DNA of 51,151 nucleotides. Origin: Folioceros fuciformis (taxonomy: Eukaryota; Anthocerotophyta; Anthocerotopsida; Anthocerotales). Below the pieces are notes generated by a model. It was given only the letters and a program-made list of their open reading frames with translations, did not search any database and was not told the DNA's origin. This document shows positions 36,974-47,285 of the stretch, piece after piece (the stretch's first letter is position 1; each line of letters begins with the position of its first letter). The position numbers and the translations under genes are program-made. The stretch is from positions 1-51,151 of the forward strand of contig JBNGIO010005373.1 of the NCBI GenBank assembly GCA_049999805.1. The letters run 5' to 3'.

Positions 36974-38596
36974 ATGGTTGCGAGCGAGATAGGAGATGCC
37001 AAGCCTCTGTCTGTCACACTCAATACCGGAGCCAAGATGCCAGTAGTTGGCCTTGGGACATGGCAAGCTGACCCGGGTGTCATCGGGAATGTAGTGAAAG
37101 CAGCTGTTCAGGTTAGATCTTCTGTCTTTTGCAAAGCTAACCCCGTTTATTTCGTGTCCTTGCGCTGGCCAGCAACTCCTTGTGGCCATCGGGCATTTGT
37201 CGATGTCAGGCAATCCGAGTACATATTTACCTGACGGAGGCGTCTCTCTGGATTGAAAGGCATTGAAGACGCCAAGGCAGGACTGACACGTGTATCTTTG
37301 TCTTGCAGACTGGTTACCGCCACATTGATTGTGCTACTGCATACAGAAATCAGAAAGAGGTTCTCTCATTTGATATCCTAGCACGTGAATCAACTTTGAA
37401 TAGCACAACGATCTGCAAATTCTGCACGTTACTCAAGGTAACCGGAGATAATTGATGACAGATAGGAGATGCGCTCCAAGAGCTCTTCAAGTCCGGAGAT
37501 ATCAAACGCGAAGATTTGTTCATCACGTCGAAGCTCTGGTGCGCTGGTTGATGAGCATCGCAGTTTCCGTTCTCAGGCCTTCGAATTCAGCAATATCAAC
37601 AGTTTTCTTTCAATGGTGCTGCAGGATGACAGAACTGGACGCAAACGAGGTTCCTCACGCTGTGGACAGAGTTCTTGGAGACTTGCAGTTGGACTACATT
37701 GACCTATACTTGGTACATCTGCTGTTCATGCGGGTTGAAGGTCATGTATTTGTGCGTGCATTGCATGTTCTGCAAGTTCCGAACGACACAAATTTGAGTT
37801 TTAAGTCAACTTGCTTGTGTAGATCCACTGGCCGGTTGCCCTTGTGAAAGATGCCAATAACCCCCTGCAGCCAGAGCACATCACCACATGGGATGTAGAG
37901 GCAACCTGGAGGGCTTTGGAAAAGCTTGTGCAAGCGGGGAAAGTCCGTGCCATTGGAGTCAGCAACTTCAGCATAAAGAAACTACTGGAGGTTTTATCAT
38001 GTGCTAAAATCCCGCCAGCGGTGAACCAGGTCGAATGTCACCCCATGTGGCAGCAGCGGCAGCTTCGCTCCTTCTGCAAGTCGAAACAAATCCATTTATC
38101 AGTGAGTCATGCGAACCTGGTACATGACGTGTATCGTTTACAAATCCCCGTTCAAATTGCTGTATCCCCTCCTGACGTCCGTGGAGTGCAGGCGTATGCT
38201 CCAATGGGCTCGGCAGGGAGTAGGTACGCCACTGTCTCTGTGTTGAGCCATCCCATCCTGACAGAAGTTGCACGGAACCTCGGAAAGACAGCAGCGCAGG
38301 TGGCGTTGCGTTGGGGCATTCAAATGGGCCAAAGCGTTCTACCGAAAACCGTGAAAATAGAGCGGTTGGCTCAGAATCTGGATGTGCTTTCCTGGAGCAT
38401 TCCCGATGATGACATGGTCAAGATAAGCACCATCGAGCAGGTATGGCAAAGAATCCCCACATTACTGTTCCGTGTGTAAGGGGAACTGGGCGGCAAGGTC
38501 GGCTCTTTCACATGTTCTCCTCTTCTGCAGAAACGGTTTTTCGCGGTGCCCTTCTTCGTGGAGCACGAAATTCTCAGGTCGCTTTGGGACGAATGA
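36974..38596 (+). CDS. NADPH-dependent aldo-keto reductase (AKR4-type)
   Basis: Reduces aldehydes and ketones with NADPH; plant AKR4 members detoxify reactive carbonyls in the cytosol. Seven exons: 36974-37111, 37309-37359, 37462-37538, 37625-37712, 37823-38101, 38192-38440 and 38531-38596. All phases agree; the product is 315 aa, the normal AKR length. The N-terminus has [13 protein letters not shown]. The full catalytic tetrad is visible: Asp53, Tyr58 ([12 protein letters not shown]), Lys87 (ITSKLW) and His120 (YLIHWPV). RAIGVSNFS and VNQVECHP are family signatures, and [14 protein letters not shown] is the cofactor-binding segment. The C-terminus [13 protein letters not shown] is slightly unusual compared with the common RFIRGDFFV-type end. 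Preceded by ATCAAAG at the start codon. The gene is divergent from the helicase. Confidence 0.95.
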
Positions 38597-39342
38597 CGGA
38601 TTTCCTTGCGACGAGGATGTTCCACAATCGTCACGACGTGGAACTCGTTTCATGAATGATATATCTCTTGTCCAAAATTGAAAGAGAGCTTTCCTAGTTT
38701 GGCTTGGCTCATGCTTCCAAGCAGTAGAAAGACGCCAACATGCGAGGCCAGTAAAATACTGTAGGTTGGGTGCATTTGCTGATTCAAGACTTGGAGCCCT
38801 TGTTCTTGTCCTTTTCTCTGTGTCGGGGGTGTGTTCGTATAATCCCTACGTAGACCACTATTTGGAAAGGTATGAAGTGTCGAAAGAAGAAAAGGAAAAA
38901 GAGCGAGAATGGCGAAGCACGGAGGTGAAACAGGCTTGGGTCCAGACCTGGTGGTGGAGGACGGGAGAACCAGGGTCGGAGTGGGGTAGAGTGGAAGGCG
39001 AGGGGATGAATTTTTTTTGTATGGAGCCGAATTGTGCGCCGCTCGTAATAGCCAGCAGGTAACTGTGTTTTGAGGCAAGCAATTCAACCATAAGCTAGAG
39101 TACGAGGGCCATCTGTTTGGCTGTGGTGTGGTCAGGCTGCTTGCATCGGAGCGTGAAAGGAGAGAGCGGATGTGGGCTATGTGGAATCGGATCCAAGAGC
39201 GAAGGGTGACGTCTGGTTGAATGTCTTCGTGTGTACCGTGCAGGGACTCGTGGATCGCATGCGGAGCTTGTGCTGGTCTGGGCCGGGCTTTGCGTGAGGA
39301 GGAAGGCGAGTGGGGGCGACGGCCAGGGCCACACCAGCTGCC
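38597..39342. other. Intergenic and 5' leader of the STMP1-like gene
   Basis: A plus-strand frame at 38766-39062 (98 codons) begins with a hydrophobic signal-like stretch, then becomes charged and low-complexity. I see no family and treat it as chance or a uORF-type frame. No other feature. Confidence 0.4.
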
Positions 39343-39513
39343 ATGGGCATCATAAGGAGCACCTTCTCCTTCACTCTGGGAACGCTGGTGGGGATCTATG
39401 TTGCGCAGAACTACAAGGTGCCCAACATCAAGGCCTTGTTCGATACCGGGATTGTGATTGCGCGGCATTTGGAGGAGAATTACCGCAAGCCACAGAAGCC
39501 GAACGACGATTGA
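39343..39513 (+). CDS. Short transmembrane mitochondrial protein 1-like microprotein
   Basis: A 56-aa single-exon protein starting MGIIRSTFSFTLGTLVG and continuing IYVAQNYKVPN. The pattern FTLG-x(2)-VG-x-Y-x-AQNY-x-[VI]PN matches animal STMP1 (about 47 aa) and the plant small-protein family DUF4535. One membrane span covers residues 7-22, followed by a charged tail ending KPQKPNDD. STMP1 is a mitochondrial inner-membrane protein linked to respiratory complex III in animals; the plant role is inferred. The start is chosen at ATG 39343, in a GCCATGG context. An in-frame extension upstream would need a non-ATG start. It is short enough to be missed by default gene callers. Confidence 0.85.
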   Translation: MGIIRSTFSFTLGTLVGIYVAQNYKVPNIKALFDTGIVIARHLEENYRKPQKPNDD

Positions 39514-39694
39514 GGTGCAGGGCCGACGGCCTGGGACGTCCCAGCTCCAGGGGGACGCTGACGGGCATGTGGGCGCTAGGGCGCGTGAGGGGTGTGACTT
39601 TGTGGGGAGTGTGATGGGCTTGACAACTGCGCGTGCTAGCGTGTTGGGCTTCGGTTTCGGGGGTGGATGGAAGGTTTAGAAGTTGTGGGTTGTT

Positions 39695-39794
39695 NNNNNN
39701 NNNNNNNNNNNNNNNNNNNNNNNNNNNNNNNNNNNNNNNNNNNNNNNNNNNNNNNNNNNNNNNNNNNNNNNNNNNNNNNNNNNNNNNNNNNNNN
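39695..39794. other. Assembly gap (100 N) at the 5' end of the CDKF-type gene
   Basis: The start codon of the kinase lies in or before the gap. The ATG at 39667 reads open into the gap, but the unknown gap length makes its frame meaningless. Confidence 0.99.
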
Positions 39795-39795
39795 T

Positions 39796-42700
39796 CGGTA
39801 CGAGGTGTTGAAGCAAATTGGGGAGGGCGGGTTTGGGAATGTGTACAAGGCTCGGCGGAGGGATGACAAGGTTGTCGTGGCTTTGAAGGAGGTGCACCAT
39901 GCCCAGAGTTCGAGGAGGGAGTTGGATGCGCTGCTGAGGCTCAGTCACCCTAACGTCGTCAAGCTGCTTGATTATGTGCAGCAGGGGCCCAGTGTTGTGC
40001 TGGTGCTGGAGTACGTGGAGTCCAATTTGGCGGAGGTCATTGCCGCTGGACCCTTGCAGGAGAGTGCCATGAAGGGGATTATGGTGCAGGTGCTTCGAGG
40101 CCTGGCTGCATGTCACTCGAACATGATTGTGCATCGTGACTTGAAGCCGTCCAATATTTTGGTCTCCGCCGATGGGGTTTTGAAAATTGCTGATTTCGGG
40201 ATCGCTCGTGTCATCCACGAAAGCGATTTGAAGGTCACGGCTGGAAAGGAGCCTGAGAGGAGTATCGAGTGTTCGGAACTGCGAGTTTCACTCAAAATTT
40301 CTGTGTATGGAGGACCTGATGCAGAGGGAACGCCTGGAGATGCATCGTGCTTTGTGGACATCCACCAAGAGCTCAAGCCGAGGCCAAGCGATGACTCCAG
40401 AGTTGCTGAGGAGGGTTCAATGTTGAGTGGAGATGATGGTGTTTTCGATGTGGAGGGGTCCATGTTCGTTCAGAATAGCAATCACTTCCACCCTCATGAG
40501 GACAATGCGGTCACGCCTGGTCGAGGGTTCCAAGCTAGTGCTCGAACAAAAGGGCAGGAGGTTGTCAGTGGGACCGTTGGAAGGAAGGGTGCTCCCGGTC
40601 AAAAGCAGAGTGACTTTTTGCACAAGTTGAAAGGATTTTTAAAGAAGGGTGGTACCTACTCTGAAAAGCAGGAAAAGGTACTTTCTCTTCTCCGTGTGTG
40701 TGACGAATTTATCCGGTTTGTGTCGGGCTTATTTTGCATGCTGAATGAAATTAGGGGTTTGAAACTTGAGTGACCAGGGCTTTCGCTGATGGATGTGGCC
40801 TAAACTTCAGGATGAAGTTACAGCCTCATTCTTGGATATTGATGGCTTGCCTCGTGGCTCTGCATGCAGGTAGTAGATCCTCAGGGGCCATTGGCAGAGA
40901 GCCCCCAGGAGGGAGTTGACAATGAGTATAGGCAAAGGAGTGGCAGGTGGTTAAGTCCAGTCAACAGTGCGCTGCTTGTGTTTGATAATAAAGAAAATCA
41001 GGGACAATGTCCATCGCTGGTTCAAAGTGGTAGCTTAGTGATTGAAGGGGAGAAGGTGGAGTCTATATCAGGAAGATCTCAGTCGTTAGACAGAGATCTC
41101 AAGGTGCCAGTCGAGAGGGCCTGTCTATTTGGTCAGCATGGCAGCCCCATGAGTGATGGCAAACTTAATGATAAGACCTGTCCTAAGGGTAAGCTTTACC
41201 TGAAACATGCTGAGGAAGGTGTGGAAAGGAACTTGCAACAGAAGCATGTTGGCAGTAATATCTCACATCTTGTAACACCTGCAATAGAGGCTGGAGCCGA
41301 GTTGGCCTTGGTGGATGGCATTGATCAGCCCAGTAATGTTGAACGGCAGGCCAAGCTTAGAAGTTCAACTGCGTCACTGATGACTGATAACCAGCTTGGT
41401 CCTGTGTCAAGTTCAAAACCAGATGTTTTAACATTGAGAGTTGTCGGTGATACTAACAGTCTGGAGGATCACGTCGAGTGTCTAGGTGTTGTGGAGCCAA
41501 ATATCATGCCTCCCCTGCCTTTGAACAAAGACAGTGCTTCAACTGTCAGTACCTCTAGCTTGCTTCTTCCAACAGGAAGGAGTGCCTTTTTACCAGGATC
41601 ACAGGTCTCAGGGCAGAGTGTGCCGAGCGAGGAAGAGCTGGGAACGGTTGATAACTTTCCGGAGCATCAGAGTGACAACGGTGTTGGGACGAAATTGAGG
41701 GGTTCGTGTTGTTTTGGAGCGAGGTCCTTTGGAAGTAAGAGCGTCCTAGATTCTGGAAGAACGCATGCTGAAGATGTGGGCTCGAGCGAACCTCCCTTGG
41801 CAGCTGAAGTAATTCATGATCTCACTACTCGTGGGCAAAAGCCGCCACAGCCACGTCAGCAGCCCAGGAACAATTTAGTCTCATGCGGTGTGGAGCTGTT
41901 GAGGGATAAAGCTCGTTCCCTTCCAAGAACTGAAGCAGGGATTCAAATTGTTGGGTTTGAACCTACCCAAAAGAGAGATAATGCTCTAGCAAACATTTAC
42001 AAGACCACTGACTTTGCCCCTATAGCGGAGGCCTTCGCAGGTGCAGCATCTGACTTGCAGGGAATCGTTCAACCGAATTCCGCAACCTGTGGTCTCAGGC
42101 AACATGTAGAACCAGGGATTAGCAGTAAGGGCACCCGCTATGGTAGCCCACTTGGTGCTGTCACAGGATCTGCAAATCAATCTCTGAGCCCTGTGCACAT
42201 CAGCCCATCTGGGTTGGATGATAAGAAAAGTTTTGAAGATGGAGGGAGTTTTAATTTGGAAAACTGGGAGCAAATTTATTCTGAAGCTAGAAGGAATTTG
42301 GAACAGGGGGGAGGTGTCTATGGGTTGCATCAAAATCGGAGGGGCTGGCACGGGTGCAATTCGGAGCTGAAGTGTTGTGGTGTTATCACAAGCAAAGGGA
42401 AGATCATTGGACAAAATTTATCTAGAGACATGAGCAGCAGGGTACCAAGGATTAAGGGAGCTTCTGAGAATGTCAGGTCGGCAATTGACAAAGGTGGGCA
42501 GAGAGTTTTCTTTTCGGAGGGCCAAAGTCTAGAGGAGTGGGACCCAGCCCGGAAAAAGAGTCCTGAAATGGCGGCGCTTTCTGCATCAGAACGTATTGAA
42601 AAGTTCAGGACGGTTGTTCCACATCAGGACCTTCTGGAACCTGCGTCTGAACTTAGATCCAAGCAACTGAAGGGTGAGGTTGGGAGCAGCTCCTCAAGTT

Positions 42701-44022
42701 CTCCGTGCACTTTGCAAATTCCACCCAAGAAGGTTATGAAGAGCATGTCTAGTTATGGTGGCGACGTGGTGCAAGGAGGAACTGGCTGGATTTCGCCATC
42801 TGGACGCTTTGATTTCTTGTCACCAGCAGTTTTAGGGTACGAGAACGAAGATGAGTCCTCAAATGCAGAGTTTTACTATCCAGGAAGGCTGGAAATGGAA
42901 GCAAGGAATGGCTCTGACTGGGGTTCGCCTTCTGAACCATTTGACTTCATGCGAGTAAGAACAGTGGGTGACCAGAGTGAATCCAAGTCCTCCCTTTCCG
43001 ATCTGTCAAATATAGATGGCACCGAGTTTGGCTTGCATCTCACTGCAGATTCAAGTTTGAAGCAGTGGAGTGATATTGAGAAAGAGAGTGAGAGTGGGCA
43101 GGATGGTTGGGAGAAAGCGTCTGGGGAGTGGAGTACAGATAGAGATGGGCTCATGGGCGATCTTGAGGGTCCCCATTCTGGCAGTCTTGGAAGGTCAGAG
43201 GAGACTAGGTGGTTTGGAGCTCCAGAGCTTCGAGATAGCTACATTGAGATGGACACTGGGAGATCTACAGGGGAGTTGGCGGGAGAAGCAGGATGGCATG
43301 AGTTGCATCAAGACAGTCCCCCACAGCCTGCAAGCAATGGCAAGGATGCTTCCTTGTTAGCAGCAATACAGGTTCCGCCAAACCGAGAGCAAGCCTGGGT
43401 TGATTCTGCAAGAGCTTCTGGGAGACATGCCGAGGAATCAGGCATGGGTTTGAGTGACGATTCTGTGAGCAGGAGTGACAGTGAAGATAATGGTGAGCTC
43501 ACAAATGGCGTTGGGACTAGATGGTACAGAGCTCCAGAACTTCTGTACGGAGCTACAGAGTATGGCAGGGCTGTTGACTTGTGGTCTGTGGGGCTCATCT
43601 TTGCGGAGCTTCTACTGGGTGCCCCGTTATTCCCAGGACTCAATGATATTGATCAGCTGAGCAGGGTTGTACGATTCCTTGGATCCCCAACGGAGAGCAA
43701 CTGGCCAGGTGTATCCAAACTGCCAGATTATGATAAGATATACTTCCAGGACAATCGACCTCCTCTCTCTCTCCACGATAAGTTTCCAACAGCATCAAAG
43801 GCATGCCTGAGTTTCCTGGAAAAGCTTCTTGTCTACAACCCTGCAGCTCGTGTAAATGCCCATGAGGCACTCCAAGATTATTTCTTCAGGGTAGATCCAG
43901 CCCCTGCTGATCCCCACGAGTTGAAGTTGCCCACCCACCAAAGGAAAAAATCCAACTCTCCACATTGTGGGGAATGGAGTGAGCAATTGTCATCGTCATC
44001 AGATTTCGAGTTGCTAAGTTGA
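39796..44022 (+). CDS. CDKF;1: CDKF-type cyclin-dependent-kinase-activating kinase with giant activation-segment insert
   Basis: In Arabidopsis, CDKF;1 phosphorylates the T-loop of CDKs (CDK-activating kinase activity) and needs no cyclin. Two coding exons, 39796-40677 and 40870-44022, are joined in phase 0 across a 192-bp intron and give 1,344 visible residues. The N-terminal lobe has GEGGFGNVYKAR, Lys (VALKEV, codon 39886), and QSSRRELDAL replacing PSTAIRE. HRD (40132) is followed by LKPSNIL, and DFG is at 40192-40200. The C-lobe resumes at GTRWYRAPELLYG (43513), followed by DLWSVGLIFAELLLGAPLFPG and a C-terminal tail ending SDFELLS. Both halves match CDKF;1, which has its own insert of a little over 100 residues at this point. 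Here about 1,046 codons separate DFG from APE. The insert is Ser/Gly/Glu-rich, has no stop, and contains internal repeats. The threonine of GTRW (43516) matches the proposed regulatory Thr of CDKF;1. The 5' end is lost in a gap. Confidence 0.9.
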
Positions 44023-45003
44023 GGTTCTTATTTTTTCCGGCTTGAGATGGGCGACCTTGCTGCTGTTGAAGTCCTCTCTCGATCCACCTATATACCTTAC
44101 TGCAGGGAGTAAGCTGCCTTGCTGAAGGTGGAGACATGTCTTGTGGGGAGGAGGTGGAGGAGCAGCCCATCTCTTAAGTGAGCCTGTTGCGTACCATCAA
44201 TTTCTGCCAATGGATCTCTTCGAATTCTTACTTCGGTGTATCAACGGCGTATAATCGACTCTCGTAGGTCCTTTGTACCATGTATATGCATTCATAGTAC
44301 TCAGGCTCGCCATTTGTCAAGGCTCGTCTCGTAACCATTCCATCCAGTTGGAAGACTAAAGGTATCCTACGTTTTTGTTACTAGTCACCTTCTGGATCCT
44401 CCAGTTGGATGTCTAGCGAGCGACATGCATGTTGCGTTTCTCTCTCGGCCTTCCTGCGGGCACTGGATGACAAATGTAGCTCTATGTGGAACGCATGGGT
44501 TGTTTCCACGATTGAAAATTGTTTTTTTTTTTTTTTGTCCTGGTTTCTTGAATATAATTTACGTTCTCGGGGAGTGAGAGTCGACACAAAGCAAACTCAA
44601 ACCCTGCATGAAAGGATTGTGTTGCTCTGGGAAACGAAACCCTGTAAGAGACCTTGGTTGCTCGCGATTTGTACTGTGTGGTGTGGCAAGGAAGACTGTG
44701 TCAGCGCCTCTGAATTTCGCTGTGGTTGGGACAAGTGCGATCCGCGCGGTACTGGCGAAGCGAGTGTGAAATACTGCTAAATTTGATGCAGGATTAAGGT
44801 CTGTTTGGTGGATTGATCTGAGCTTGCAGAGGAGAAAAAGCTGCATGAATGTACAAGGGGGGAAGACGGACAGAGCTGGAGTGCTCCAATCAGCAGAGCG
44901 CGCAGTGGGTGTGCCGCACGCTTGCCATGGCTGATGGCAGCCGGTGTGATCTCCATCCAGCTCCTGCATCTGCTGCTTCCTGAATCCGAGCTGTGTTGCC
45001 GAT
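44023..45003. other. Kinase 3' flank and SNX2 upstream region
   Basis: No gene seen. A T15 run sits near 44521. The promoter and leader of SNX2 should lie in the right half. Confidence 0.5.
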
Positions 45004-45055
45004 CTGCTGCTGCTGCTGTTGCTGCCTGCTGCTGCTGTTGCTGCCTGCTGCGGCG
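45004..45055 (+). repeat. CTG/TTG triplet repeat in the SNX2 5' leader
   Basis: Interrupted (CTG)n with two related blocks (CTGCTGCTGCTGTTGCTGC). It ends 18 bp before the SNX2 ATG. The frame of SNX2 stays open through it back to 44993, reading Cys then Leu runs, but has no ATG. Confidence 0.9.
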
Positions 45056-45073
45056 GAGCAGGTATCTGCCACT

Positions 45074-47285
45074 ATGATGGGGTCGGAGCAGGAGGGGGAG
45101 CAGCACCGCCTCTACTCGCCTGAGGACTCCATGGAAAGCCTGGTGCTGGATCAGTCTCCCAGGGATCGGAGCCGGGGGTCTCCCTTCCTGGAGAGCGACT
45201 ACCGGAGCGCCATGTCCAACAGCGTCGGGGACGATGCTCACCCCCTGGCTCCCTCGAGGATGGACTTCTCGGCTCACAAGACCTTTAAGGACCCGTCCTA
45301 CCGGAAGAGCTTCATGGATTCGTCGTCCGGGAAAGGCTTCCAGGACGATCTGCTGGTGGAGCCACCGTCGTACGCCGATGCGATCTTCAGGCCGTCGTAC
45401 ATGGGAGAGGCTTCGGGAAATGGCAATGTCGACAGGGAAGTAGGGGTCTCGTCTCCGTCCCGTGACCACTCGTCGAGCTCGGAGGAGATGCTGAGCGTGG
45501 CAGTGACGCAGCCACAGAAGGCGCAGGATGGGGGAGCATCCCTGGTGCCCGGTGCTGGGACTTATGTCACTTACCTCATAGTGACTCGGACCAACATACC
45601 GGAGTACAGAGGGACTGATTTCAGCGTTCGGAGAAGGTTCCGGGATGTGGTGACGCTTGCGGACCGGCTGGCTGATGCGTTCAGGGGATATTTCATCCCT
45701 CCGCGCCCGGACAAAAGTATTGTAGAAAGTCAGGTCATGCAGAAGCAGGAATTCATTGAGCAGAGGCGGGTTGCCCTGGAGAAGTATCTCGGGAGGCTGG
45801 CTCAGCATCCCGTGCTCAGAAGGAGTGATGAGTTACGGCTGTTTCTTCAGTTCCAAGGGAAGCTTCCTCTCATTCCCACTACGGATATGGCGTCCAGGAT
45901 GCTGGATGGGGCTGTGAAGCTGCCTAGGCAGCTGTTTGGGGAAGGCAGCACCATGCTTGCCCCGCATGATGTGGCCCAGCCTGCCAAGCAAGGAAGGGAT
46001 TTGGTTAGGTTGTTCAAGGAGCTGAAGCAGTCTGTCACTAATGACTGGAGCAGCACCAAGCCTGCAGTGTTTGAGGAGGATAAGGGTTTTATTGAGAAGA
46101 AAGAAAAGCTGCTGGATCTTGAACGCCATTTGGGTGAAGCTTCTCAGCAGGTAAGGTTGATTTGGTTTGCGGGTTCTGGAAGAGGGATGATGCCGATCGT
46201 CATTTCTTTGCTCATGTGTTGTTGTGTAGGTGCGTTGCGTCTCAAACTTCAACTAATGGTAGCACCCTGTTGCACGCAGGCAGAAGCTTTGGTCAAGACT
46301 CAACAGGAGGTAGGGGAGGTGATGGGGGAAATGGGATTGGCTTTCATCAAACTGGCCAAGTTCGAGGCAGAGGAGGCCACGTCTGACACACAACGGGTGA
46401 ATGCTGCAAATGTCAAAAGGATGGCAACCGCAGCCGTGAAAGCAAGCAGATTTTATCGAGAAGCCACCGCACAGTCTGTGAAGCATCTGGTGAGAATTGT
46501 ACAGTACTACTTATCCTAACACTTGTGGAGAAGTTGCTTATGTTGCAGAGTGGGTTGGCACTGGACAGGATCAACTGCACGAGTATCTTGGCTTCATGCA
46601 GGCGCTGCATGCTGCTTTCGCAGATCGGGCGAATGCGCTGTTGACTGTGCAAACACTTACGTCAGACCTCGTGTCTCTCAATACTCGAGTTGAAAAGCTG
46701 AAGGCAGCATCCTCAAAGGTCTTTGGTGGAGATAAGTCGAGGATCAGAAAGGTTGAGGAGTTGAAGGAGACTCTGAAAGTTGTGGAGGAATCTAAGGACT
46801 GCGCTCAGAGAGAGTATGACAGCATTAAGGTAAGCGATTACAGGTTTTCCATGAATATTTTGCGGTCAGATCCTTGTCGCCTGTTTGCTAAATGTTCTTT
46901 ACTCCTCTGGAGCAGAAGAGCGTGCGGGGGCTGATCTTGCTTTGCGCTTGTTTTGAAGAAATTCCCCTTTTTTTTTTGCAGGAGCATAACCGGACAGAAC
47001 TTGAGAGATTCGAAGAAGACAGACGTCGCGACTCCTTCGACATGTTGAAGGGCTTTGTTCATACTGCGGTGAGCTGCGGACGAGAGTTTAACCCCGTCCA
47101 GTTCCGTGGTTAGGATTTTTCCGTTCCTTTCATTAATCGCGATAGCCGAAAAAAACTCGTTTGTGCAGGTTGCCTATCACGAAAAAATGGCGTCTGTTTG
47201 GGGTAAAGCAGTCGAGGAAGGAGGTGGGACGCACTTTTTCAAATCTTCGGATGGATCTTCATCCAGCTCTTCTTTAGCAGGCTAG
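45074..47285 (+). CDS. SNX2: Sorting nexin 2 (PX-BAR)
   Basis: Membrane-curving subunit of the plant retromer/SNX system on endosomes; it binds phosphoinositides by its PX domain and pairs with SNX1 through BAR. Five exons: 45074-46150, 46280-46489, 46569-46829, 46982-47068 and 47169-47285, all in phase 0; the product is 583 aa. The start MMGSEQ resembles plant SNX2 proteins, with SDYRSAMS at 41-48 and EPPSYADAIF at 96-105. The PX domain (about 140-262) has RRRFRD at 187-191 and PPRPDKSIVES at 209-219. MASRMLDGAVKLPRQLFGEG links to the BAR domain (about 320-560), with ASSKVFGGDKSRIRKVEELKET near the third helix. The tail is a Ser run ending SLAG. Length is close to Arabidopsis SNX2b (about 570). 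The in-frame region before the ATG is discussed in findings. Confidence 0.96.

Noticed and set aside
38766-39062. 98-codon frame with a signal-peptide-like start
   Set aside because: After the hydrophobic start it becomes charged and low-complexity, with no family, no intron evidence and no codon-usage support.
40800-40870. Alternative acceptor near 40810 for kinase exon 2 (reads DEVTASFLDIDGLPRGSAC)
   Set aside because: The frame hits a TAG at 40870; only the acceptor ending at 40869 keeps the long open exon in phase.
39796-44022. Possibility that the kinase halves are two separate genes or an assembly chimera
   Set aside because: Both halves match the same CDKF subfamily, phases agree, and exon 2 is open for 1,050 codons with the C-lobe in the same frame as the insert.
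44777-45808. 343-codon minus-strand frame
   Set aside because: Antisense of SNX2 exon 1; the Gln run merely reflects the CTG repeat read backwards.
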